From contig CP070771.1 of the NCBI GenBank assembly GCA_020345785.1, positions 457,553 through 472,173 on the forward strand: a stretch of DNA of 14,621 bases, in the 5' to 3' direction. The notes under the pieces were generated by a model. That model was not told where the DNA came from. It saw only the letters and a list, made by a program, of their open reading frames with translations, and did not search any database. Source of the stretch: Desulfobacterales bacterium. GTDB taxonomy: Bacteria; Desulfobacterota; Desulfobacteria; Desulfobacterales; JAFDCJ01. This document shows positions 1 to 6,735 of this stretch, in pieces (positions within the stretch are counted from its first letter, which is position 1; the number at the start of each line of letters is the position of its first letter). Position numbers and translations under genes: made by a program.

Positions 1-2847
1 CAGGCCCAGAAACTCGGCTGCCCGCTGTCCGAGTATGCGCCGCGTGCGGCGCACCGCCGATCGCCGATGGCCAGCGATCGCTGTACGGTTTTTATGGAAA
101 GAGATCTTAATCATTATCTGAATGAGGGCTACCCGGTGGAGGACATGCTGGCTGCGGTGCTGCACTCCGTGTGTGAGAACTATCTGACCAAGGTGGCCGA
201 TGAAGGAAGCATCGGCAGCGTCATCTCCTTTCAGGGCGCTACTGCCAAAAACAAGGCCCTGGTGGCTGCTTTTGAAAAACGACTCGGCAAGGCAATTAAG
301 GTATCCCGCTATTGTCATCTGACCGGCGCTCTGGGGACCGCTCTGATGCTGTTCGACCAGGCCGTCGGCACCACCCGGTTCAGGGGTCTGGATCTCTATA
401 ACAAACCGATTCCGCTGCGCGCTGAAACCTGCGACCTGTGCACCAATCACTGCAAATTGACGGTGGCCGAAATTGACAGCGCACAGGTGGCGTATGGATT
501 TCTATGCGGCAGGGATTACGATACCCGACACTATGTAAACAACAACCGCACCGGTTTTGATCTCCTGAAGGAGCGGCGCAGGGTATTTGCATGCAATACC
601 GCCGGTGAAATTAAAGAACAATTTACCATCGGCCTGCCTGCCGCCTTGCATCTGCTGGAAGACCTGCCGTTCTGGCAATACTTTTTTAATACCCTGGGCA
701 TTCAGACCGTAACGAGTGAGAGCTGCCGGGACAGCCTCAAGGACGGCAAGCGCATCGCCGGAGCGGAATTTTGTGCACCCATGACCGACTTGCATGGTCA
801 CGTCCATGCCTTGATGCAGCGCGCGGATTACATCTTTTTACCGTTTTATCTTGATAAAAAAGGGCGGGAAAAGGGGCCGCGGCGGCAATACTGCTATTAT
901 ACCCAGTTCGCCCCCAGCCTGACATCCTTGGCCGGTGCTGCCGGGGATCGCAAAAAATTTCTTTTGCCGGTGGTGCATTATCTTTACAGCAGTTTTCACA
1001 CCAAAGCCCAGCTGTACCGGATGCTCAAGGAACTGTGTGCCCGGCGCCTCAGCTACTTTGAGGTCTCATCCGCCTATGACCGGGCCCGGGAGTTCATGGA
1101 TGCCTGCCGGTTACGCTGGCAGGCGGCTTATCAGCGACACACCGAGGGAAGCGCCGACCTGCACGCGGTGCTGCTGGGCCGCCCCTATACCGTGCTTTCC
1201 GCTGCCATGCACAAAGGTATCCCGAATATTCTGGCCGCCTTGGGCGTCAAAACCTTTTTTCACGACATGCTCTCGTATTCCCGGCAGGATGTCGCGTCGA
1301 TTGCGCCCCTGCTCAATGAGCTGCATTGGCATTATGCCGCTAAAATTCTGGAGGCGGCCGAGGTAATCGCAAAAGCGCCCGGCGCCTATCCAATTCTAAT
1401 GACCGCCTTTAAGTGCTCCCCGGATTCTTTTGTCATCGATTATTTCAAAAAAATTATGGCGTCCCATGACAAACCGTATTTGATATTGCAGCTCGATGAC
1501 CACGATTCTGCGGGCGGCTACGAGACCCGGCTCGAGTCCGCCGTCCGCGCCTTTCGCAACCATCACACCACCCGACCGACCGCCGCCTTCGCCACAGCGA
1601 TGACGCCGCTGGTCGTTCGCAGATCCAAAGACCTTTTGAATAAAACCCTGATTTTGCCGAACTGGGATCCGATCACCCTCAACCTGTTGGCGGCCAATCT
1701 CAACCGGGCCGGAGTCGATGCGCGTTGCCTTGAGGAATCGCCCTCCGGTATCCAGCGCAGCATGCGCTTCAACAGCGGGCAATGTATTCCGCTTAACATC
1801 ATCGCCCAGGAATTTATTGACTACGTGCAGACCCATGGGCTGGATCCGGCTCGCACGGCGTTGTGGATGCCGGCGGGGGAAATCGCCTGCAACCTCAAAC
1901 TGTATCCCCACCATATCAAAAGCATTCTGAATTCCTACGGCAACGGAATGGAACGTGCGGATGTCTATTTGGGGCAGCTGTCGATGATGGATATTTCCGT
2001 TACTTTGCCCGTCAACAATTACTTTGCCTACATGTTCGGCGGCATGCTCCGCAAGATCGGGTGCAAGATCAGACCCTATGAACGCCGGAAAGGCGAAACC
2101 GATCAGGTGATCGCTCAAGCCCTCGATATATTGCGGGATGCCTTTTTAGGGAATCGTTCCAAGGAGCAGGCGGTTGCCGAAGTGGTCGCCAATTTGGCAG
2201 GGATTAAAACCGTCGATCGTACCGGACAGCCGCCCAGACCGCAGGTGGCGGTCTTCGGTGATCTCTACGCCCGGGACAATAACGTGATCAACCAGGATCT
2301 GATTCACTTCATCGAGGACAACGGCGGGGAGGTCGTCACGACGCCTTACAGCGAATACCTGAAGATGATTTCAAGGCCCTATCTCAGAAAGTGGCTAATC
2401 GAGGGGCATTATTTAAGTGCGCTTTCTTCCCAGGCCCTGATGGCCACCTTAAAAATGAAGGAGAAAATTTACTACAGCTATTTTGAACGCGTTTTAAATG
2501 AGCCGGAGCCGGAATATGATGAACCGGCTAGAGACATACTGGCACGCTACAACGTGCGCCTGGAAAACACGGGTGAAACCATGGATAATATTCTAAAAAT
2601 CCATTATATCCAAAAACACCATCCGGAGATTGCCCTGTTTGTGCAGACCAGCCCGGCCTTCTGCTGTCCGGCTTTGATTACTGAGGCCATGGCCGATGAA
2701 ATCGAGCGCCAAACCAACGTCCCCGTTGTTTCGATCACCTACGACGGCACCGGCGGCTGCAAAAACGACGTGATCATCCCGTATCTCAAGTATCCCCGCC
2801 AGGAGCGTCGGAAAGAGGGACGCGAATTCCAACGCCGTCTGGGATGA
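1..2847 (+). CDS. Large acyl-CoA dehydratase activase (BadF/BadG ATPase + DUF2229 family), 5' end outside window
   Basis: The frame is open from base 1, so the ATG at 67 is internal; 948 codons are visible of what is usually a protein of about 1,400 residues. Codons 1 to about 120 are the end of a BadF/BadG/BcrA/BcrD ATPase domain (FQGATAKNKALVAAFE, then YCHLTGALG). A cysteine cluster CDLCTNHC follows at codons 144-151, then a DUF2229-like region starting at IGLPAALHLLEDLPFW and a C-terminal part related to 2-hydroxyacyl-CoA dehydratase subunits, ending near SPAFCCPALITEAM and TYDGTGGCKND. Family knowledge: small activases of this class use ATP to drive electron transfer from an iron-sulfur cluster into 2-hydroxyacyl-CoA dehydratases or benzoyl-CoA reductases. 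The substrate of the giant fused forms is generally unknown. No dehydratase subunit genes are visible nearby. It could simply be annotated as a CoA-substrate-specific enzyme activase. Confidence 0.9.
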   Translation, partial: QAQKLGCPLSEYAPRAAHRRSPMASDRCTVFMERDLNHYLNEGYPVEDMLAAVLHSVCENYLTKVADEGSIGSVISFQGATAKNKALVAAFEKRLGKAIKVSRYCHLTGALGTALMLFDQAVGTTRFRGLDLYNKPIPLRAETCDLCTNHCKLTVAEIDSAQVAYGFLCGRDYDTRHYVNNNRTGFDLLKERRRVFACNTAGEIKEQFTIGLPAALHLLEDLPFWQYFFNTLGIQTVTSESCRDSLKDGKRIAGAEFCAPMTDLHGHVHALMQRADYIFLPFYLDKKGREKGPRRQYCYYTQFAPSLTSLAGAAGDRKKFLLPVVHYLYSSFHTKAQLYRMLKELCARRLSYFEVSSAYDRAREFMDACRLRWQAAYQRHTEGSADLHAVLLGRPYTVLSAAMHKGIPNILAALGVKTFFHDMLSYSRQDVASIAPLLNELHWHYAAKILEAAEVIAKAPGAYPILMTAFKCSPDSFVIDYFKKIMASHDKPYLILQLDDHDSAGGYETRLESAVRAFRNHHTTRPTAAFATAMTPLVVRRSKDLLNKTLILPNWDPITLNLLAANLNRAGVDARCLEESPSGIQRSMRFNSGQCIPLNIIAQEFIDYVQTHGLDPARTALWMPAGEIACNLKLYPHHIKSILNSYGNGMERADVYLGQLSMMDISVTLPVNNYFAYMFGGMLRKIGCKIRPYERRKGETDQVIAQALDILRDAFLGNRSKEQAVAEVVANLAGIKTVDRTGQPPRPQVAVFGDLYARDNNVINQDLIHFIEDNGGEVVTTPYSEYLKMISRPYLRKWLIEGHYLSALSSQALMATLKMKEKIYYSYFERVLNEPEPEYDEPARDILARYNVRLENTGETMDNILKIHYIQKHHPEIALFVQTSPAFCCPALITEAMADEIERQTNVPVVSITYDGTGGCKNDVIIPYLKYPRQERRKEGREFQRRLG

Positions 2848-2868
2848 TACATGAATTTCGGTATCATC
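2843..2868 (+). repeat. Hairpin over the activase stop codon
   Basis: GATGATAC (2843-2850) and GTATCATC (2861-2868) are a perfect 8-bp inverted repeat with a 10-nt loop. The TGA stop at 2845-2847 lies inside the 5' arm. No T-run follows, so this is not a standard intrinsic terminator. It may protect the 3' end of the message or be chance. Confidence 0.35.
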
Positions 2869-3153
2869 ATCGCCTAGACCATAGAGCAGCGAGCTAAGCG
2901 TTGAAGGATAGGTAAACCGGACGATTGCCCAATCGCCCCATGCGCTATGCATAAATCCTAATGTTTTAATGTACCCTGCGCTGTATTTGATTTAACAGTT
3001 GAAATCATATGATTATGAGATTTCAACTTTTTTGCACTGAAATTTTTATAAATATCCATTAAAAATCTTTAAATAACATAGAGTTGCGATTGAGGCACGA
3101 AGTCCAATCACAAAATTAACTAATAACGAATAGCTGATAATTTCCAAATAAAT
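2848..3153. other. AT-rich intergenic gap between convergent genes
   Basis: No credible gene is present in this 306-base stretch. It holds the terminator at 2997-3033 and otherwise AT-rich sequence. A minus-strand frame reaching in from 2952 is a shadow of the activase gene. I see no convincing T-tailed hairpin ending the YHS gene from the other side. Confidence 0.6.
2997..3033 (+). terminator. Intrinsic terminator downstream of the activase gene
   Basis: A perfect 10-bp inverted repeat (AGTTGAAATC at 2997-3006, GATTTCAACT at 3019-3028) with a 12-nt loop overlaps and is followed by six T residues (3028-3033) on the + strand. It lies about 150 nt after the activase stop and before a gene on the opposite strand, where a terminator is expected. 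The stem is AT-rich, so strength is uncertain. Confidence 0.6.
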
Positions 3154-3615
3154 TCATTTATTCTGGTTAATCAACTTCCATTCGCTTTCTGCTGCCCTAA
3201 TATTTGATTCCGTTATTGTAGACCTTGTACTGCTTGGAAAATAGAGTTTGCTGCTAATGACTTTAAATAAATATGGATTTCCACGATCAACCTGACCGTC
3301 TGCTACACCACCTGGTCAGTTACCGTCAAATTGGGGGGCAAAGCGCAGCGGATCCGCTGCAAATAAATCCCTGTTTTCAGCGCTTTTAAAATACCACCTG
3401 GCATCATTCCACTGGTAGGAGAACTCTTTTTTTCCCTTCACAGCGCGATTTTCGGTATGAAAGGCAACCACGTCAAGCCCCCTGATGGCAACACCGGATT
3501 TTGATTTGAAAACCTTATCAGCGGCGATTGCGGGTGAGATTTCTATCGTCAGAAAAGCAAGAGCCACAATCCCCATAAAACACCATTTTTTCATCTTTGC
3601 CGTAAATTTTAGCAT
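3154..3615 (-). CDS. Exported YHS-domain protein, apparent selenoprotein (Sec at residue 100, TGA 3316-3318)
   Basis: Reading through the TGA gives 153 residues. Start: the ATG at 3615 has AAGGAGG six bases upstream, better than a start further upstream at 3687. Residues 1-31 are a signal peptide (basic start, hydrophobic core, cleavage near SPAIA/A), so the product should be periplasmic. The YHS domain follows: AIRGLDVVAF, KKEFSYQWNDARWYFKSAEN, RDLFAADPLRFAPQF. Family members continue as GGYCAYAVA; here it reads DGN-TGA-PGGVADG, so the TGA falls on the conserved Cys with no gap. The 53 codons after it (3157-3315) keep family features: FKVISSKLYF, then an ITESNIRAAESEWKLI-like end. The mature protein has no Cys. 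A hairpin of the Sec-insertion type follows the TGA. The family role (metal or redox binding) is not well defined. The alternative is a recent nonsense mutation or truncation, less likely given the preserved 3' half. Confidence 0.8.
3283..3299 (-). promoter_or_regulatory. SECIS-like hairpin after the YHS TGA
   Basis: On the minus strand ACGGTC (3299-3294) pairs with GATCGT (3288-3283): six pairs including one G-U, with loop AGGTT (3293-3289). The first loop G is 24 nt after the TGA. Known bacterial SECIS elements place a hairpin with a G early in the apical loop about 16-37 nt after UGA, and E. coli fdhF has an AGGUCU loop. This is the best match among the three Sec genes. A second possible stem pairs the TGACC containing the TGA itself with GGTCA at 3297-3293. 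Confidence 0.6.
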
Positions 3616-3905
3616 ACTGAGCCTCCTTTTCGTTGAACCAAAATGGAATGGCAGCTTGGCGGATTCTACGAATCGGACTTTCATCAAGGTGGTTTATTGC
3701 AGTACCCGCAAAAAGAGGGTCGATCTCGTGTCAGGCAGATTCAAGCCGCTTATTTCAATTGGGCCGGGTCGCTGAGTTCAGTATTCGGAAGTGCATTCAA
3801 GTCTAGATTCTAGATTGGAGGAAATCCTTTCGGACACCACCCAATCGTGAATTGCCACAATGTGACATGAATGTCAAGGGGTTCCTGAGGCGATTGTTTA
3901 TGTTT
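3616..3905. other. Gap between the TPR gene and the YHS gene
   Basis: This 290-base gap separates two minus-strand genes. It contains the ribosome-binding site of the YHS gene, the palindrome at 3863-3876 and a short CTAGATTCTAG palindrome near 3804. Open frames crossing it on either strand show no family resemblance and I treat them as chance. The gap is long for a tight operon, so the YHS gene may have its own promoter. Confidence 0.5.
3863..3876. promoter_or_regulatory. Palindrome upstream of the YHS gene, operator candidate
   Basis: TGACAT (3863-3868) and ATGTCA (3871-3876) form a perfect inverted repeat with a 2-base centre. On the minus strand it overlaps TTGACA (3877-3872), a good -35 hexamer, but I find no good -10 at 16-18 nt. 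It lies about 250 bases before the YHS start and just after the TPR gene stop, so it could control separate transcription of the YHS gene. The binding protein is unknown. Confidence 0.35.
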
Positions 3906-5993
3906 TCAAGCGGTGACAATCGCCTTCAAAATATCCACGGTGTCAGGTGGTGGGGACGGCCGCTCTTTAGCCGGGGGCTGTTCCGGGACACCCGCAATTC
4001 GAAGTCCCTCACGCAGCAGTTCGATATCCTTGCGCTCTTTGAAAGGCCAAAGATCGATCCATTGCAGTGAAATATTGAGGCTTGCTCCAGATTTGGTCAT
4101 CCGCTCATTAAAGGCTTTGATGGCGGCCTTCGCCTCCTGTTCACGACCCAGCTGTCCATAGGCGGCAGCCAGATAAAAAAACGTCCAGTCGTAATCCGGA
4201 AAGCGCCGTTTGACTTCTTCCAGCGTTGCAAGCGCATCGTCATATCGCCCCATAAAGAACCGGGCTTTACCCAGTTGATATAAATAATCAGGCGGGGAAT
4301 GCGGGTCAAGTCGCATTGCTTTTTTGATAAATTCGGCGCCATCGACCGGATTGCCGGCCCAGATCAGGGCACTGGCCATTGCATAATAACCGATGGGGTC
4401 ATTGGCATCCAAGGCGATGGCCCGCGCGGCTTCCGTGATTGCTTCCTGATGTCGCCGAAAGGACCTATGCATGTCGGAGGTGATATAGTGGGCAAGGGGT
4501 GTCGGATCTCGCATGGCTTCCGCCAGGTAAATATTTGCCGTCAGATCAGCTTCAGGCCGGGACATATCCAGGTGACTTTCGTAACGGTAGCGGGAGCTTT
4601 CCCAATAGACGGCGGCGAGTGCAGCATAAGCCCTGCTGTAGTTTGGGTCGCGCTCGACCGCTTCATCCAAATAGGGAATCGCCTTGGCGAAATCCTGCGG
4701 CGTTCTGCGCCAAAAATGCGCTATTCCTTTCAGATAGGCATCGTAGGCTGCCGGATCGCTGGTTTCCCGGAGGCCGGCCTGTTTCTCCTCAGCGGCCGTC
4801 AGGGTCACCTGCAGCGCCGCCACGATCTGCTGGGTAATCTTATCCTGCCAAGCAAAGATGTTTTCCATCATCCCGTCGTAGCGTTCGGCCCACAAGTGGA
4901 CGCCGGTGGTGGCATCGATGAGCTGGACATTGATCCGCACCTGGTTCTCGGACCGGCGCACGCTGCCTTCGAGCACATAGCGCACACCGAGTTCCTCCGC
5001 CACCTGGCTGATTTTCACATATTTATCTTTGTAGGTAAAAACCGAGTTGCGGGCGATGACAAAAAGTTGACTGATTTTGGATAGATCCGTGATCAGGTCA
5101 TCGGTCAAACCGTCGCTGAAATACTCCTGGGCTGGATCGTCGCTCAGGTTGCGGAAAGGCAATACCGCAATTGACGGTTTGCCGGGCAGAGCAAACGCCA
5201 TCTTCTCCACCGAAGCCACCTGAAGTTGCGGCGCTAATAAATTGTATTGCCAGGCTGCAAAGATTGCAGCGCCCACGATTATTGCGATCAGGGCCAACAG
5301 CACGGGCCACGGCCACCTGTTTGGTACTGCTCTCAGCCATCTCCCTTGCCGGGGCGGTGGTAACTCGGCCTCTTTAAGTTCGCCATGGGCACGCTCGGGT
5401 ATCGACCCCTCCTCTAAATGTTCTTTGAGATGCGCGATAAAGCCTTCCCAAGCATCCTCATTTGCCATTGCCGCCGAATGTTCCCCATAAACAATGATGA
5501 CATCATCCAAACTTGCTCCCAGTCGGTCGATTGAAAACCGCAATCTTACCTGTTCATGACTCCCCTTGTACTCGAAGAGGTTCGCCCAGCTGTCCTTTAC
5601 CCTCTCACCAAATCCATAAACCTTGTCCATCGACTCATCGTATCTTTTTTTTCTGCCGACGATCTTGAAAAGCGGGGCGTTTTCCAGGTCGGGTAGGGCA
5701 TCTTTCCACTTTCGATAGATTCTGGGAATCAAAAGCTCCTTTTTTGATGACCCGGCTGATGCGCCAATTGTTTTGTTGAGCAATGCAAGCACGTCGAGTT
5801 GTCCCTGAAGGGGTATGGAAGTGATTTTTCCTCGTTTTTTCATCTCGTGGACGATGAGACCGATTACCGTCAGATAAAACCTTCGTGATGGAGAGTCGAA
5901 GCGGAGGGTCAATTCAGCTTCTGGTTTGAGATAAAGATGGAGTTTGAATTGATTGAGGTCGATCTTGATGAACTTTGTGGTTTCCGCGGCCAT
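3906..5993 (-). CDS. Membrane-anchored TolB-like/TPR protein with novel N-terminal domain
   Basis: This protein has 695 residues. Residues 1 to about 200 form a soluble, probably cytoplasmic region I do not recognise (FIKIDLNQFKLHLYL at the start, RLGASLDDVIIVYGEHS near 157-173). A single membrane segment lies at about 229-248 (WPVLLALIAIIVGAAIFAAW). Residues 273-395 match the TolB/FlgO-like domain often placed before TPRs in adenylate-cyclase-like proteins (SIAVLPFRNLSDDPAQEYFS, LEGSVRRSENQVRINVQLID, GVHLWAERYDG). Residues about 410-640 are TPR repeats (AIPYLDEAVERDPNYSRAYA; AITEAARAIALDANDPIGYY). No cyclase catalytic domain is present. A weak AAGG precedes the ATG and an in-frame TAA lies upstream, so the start is reasonable. 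The likely role is an envelope sensor or scaffold exposing TolB and TPR modules outside the cytoplasm. It is divergent from the Sec operon and upstream of the YHS gene, which suggests but does not prove shared control. Confidence 0.85.
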   Translation of the reverse strand: MAAETTKFIKIDLNQFKLHLYLKPEAELTLRFDSPSRRFYLTVIGLIVHEMKKRGKITSIPLQGQLDVLALLNKTIGASAGSSKKELLIPRIYRKWKDALPDLENAPLFKIVGRKKRYDESMDKVYGFGERVKDSWANLFEYKGSHEQVRLRFSIDRLGASLDDVIIVYGEHSAAMANEDAWEGFIAHLKEHLEEGSIPERAHGELKEAELPPPRQGRWLRAVPNRWPWPVLLALIAIIVGAAIFAAWQYNLLAPQLQVASVEKMAFALPGKPSIAVLPFRNLSDDPAQEYFSDGLTDDLITDLSKISQLFVIARNSVFTYKDKYVKISQVAEELGVRYVLEGSVRRSENQVRINVQLIDATTGVHLWAERYDGMMENIFAWQDKITQQIVAALQVTLTAAEEKQAGLRETSDPAAYDAYLKGIAHFWRRTPQDFAKAIPYLDEAVERDPNYSRAYAALAAVYWESSRYRYESHLDMSRPEADLTANIYLAEAMRDPTPLAHYITSDMHRSFRRHQEAITEAARAIALDANDPIGYYAMASALIWAGNPVDGAEFIKKAMRLDPHSPPDYLYQLGKARFFMGRYDDALATLEEVKRRFPDYDWTFFYLAAAYGQLGREQEAKAAIKAFNERMTKSGASLNISLQWIDLWPFKERKDIELLREGLRIAGVPEQPPAKERPSPPPDTVDILKAIVTA

Positions 5994-6167
5994 CGCCTTA
6001 GCCCCACGAGCTTTTTTTTAAAAAAAAAGGGGGAAATAAACAGAAAATGTGACGGTCCGGACCATCACCGGAAAATAAATTGGATTAATGTCATTAAAGA
6101 AAGCTTCAGTCAATCATTTCTTTTAACCTTTCCAAAACCTTAGAGCTTCACAAGAAAGGGGGAACCT
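5994..6167. promoter_or_regulatory. Divergent promoter region with palindrome and T8A9 tract
   Basis: This is the only upstream region for the TPR gene (-) and the Sec operon (+). It contains a perfect 10-bp palindrome GGTCCGGACC (6054-6063), extended imperfectly to TGAC..ATCA at 6050-6067, which resembles a dimer-binding operator. It also has T8 followed by A9 (6012-6028), then G5. The A/T run is intrinsically bent and self-complementary. I could not assign convincing -35/-10 pairs. Confidence 0.45.
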
Positions 6168-6722
6168 ATGAAAACGAGGCGATGGATCAGCGTGTTCATG
6201 GTCGTGTTGGTAAGTGTGACCCTGCTTTTTTTTAACGTAGACGATGGCATGGCGTTAAAGGTCGGAGATAAAGCACCGGATTTCACGCTTCCCAGCACGA
6301 CGGGCGATAAGATCAGTCTAAGCCAATTTCGGGGTCAGAAACCAGTGGTGCTGTTCTTTTATCTCTTTGCCTTTGGAGGGGCCTGAACGAACCAAGCCAA
6401 CTCCTTCGAACGGGACTATTCCAAGTTTGAGGAGGCCAACGCCCAGGTGCTGGGCGTAAGCGTGGACCTAGGTCGGGCGAATAATGCATTTGCAGGGGCG
6501 CACAGCTTCTCTTTTCCCCTGTTGAGCGATACCAACCGCGTTACTGCCAAAGCCTATGGCGTGCTCTACGATGATCCCGCGGACAGTGTTCTCTACCGGC
6601 GTGCCAAACGCTCGTGGTTTGTGATCGATAAAAGCGGCATCATTCGCTATGCGGAGACGACCGGCCCCGGTGAAGTCGACCGCAACGAGGAAGTCCTGAA
6701 GGTGCTAAATGAGTTGAAGTAA
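6168..6722 (+). CDS. Exported peroxiredoxin, apparent selenoprotein (Sec at residue 73, TGA 6384-6386)
   Basis: Reading through the TGA gives 184 residues. AAAGGGGG precedes the ATG by about 7 bases. Residues 1-29 form a signal peptide (TRRW, hydrophobic core, cut near GMA/L), implying a periplasmic product. The AhpC/TSA fold follows: [33 protein letters not shown], then TGA exactly at the peroxidatic Cys, then [11 protein letters not shown]. The remaining 111 codons keep the fold: [24 protein letters not shown], and the conserved Arg with WFVID in [15 protein letters not shown]. No Cys remains anywhere. The family Pro and Thr of PxxxTxxC are Leu and Gly, and the resolving Cys of BCP/PrxQ types (ACSF) is Asn (ANSF). 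This predicts a one-Sec peroxidase needing an outside reductant. Family knowledge: Sec-containing peroxiredoxins are established in anaerobes. The next gene begins 13 bases after the stop, so the two are co-transcribed. Confidence 0.87.
6402..6415 (+). promoter_or_regulatory. Weak SECIS-like hairpin after the peroxiredoxin TGA
   Basis: TCC (6402-6404) pairs with GGA (6413-6415) around loop TTCGAACG, placing a G (6408) 22 nt after the TGA. An alternative larger fold pairs CTCCT (6401-6405) with AGGAG (6430-6434), with inner AAC/GTT and GGA/TCC pairs. Neither is strong by eye. The position fits the known 16-37 nt spacing. Confidence 0.3.
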
Positions 6723-6735
6723 GATTGGAGGCGTG

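Noticed and set aside
1396..2118. 240-codon minus-strand frame inside the activase gene
   Set aside because: It lies fully opposite the strongly supported activase coding sequence and shows no family features. The same applies to other antisense frames such as 4299-5084 and 9718-10392.
3088..3110. Hairpin GATTG/CAATC as terminator of the YHS gene
   Set aside because: The stem has only 5 bp and there is no T-run on the minus strand after it.
3824..3908. TGA of the TPR gene (3906-3908) as another Sec codon
   Set aside because: The frame continues only about 31 codons to a TAG with no family resemblance, and the TGA does not fall at an expected Cys.
6012..6028. T8A9 run as an intrinsic terminator
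   Set aside because: It lies between divergent starts with no GC stem, where no transcript should end.
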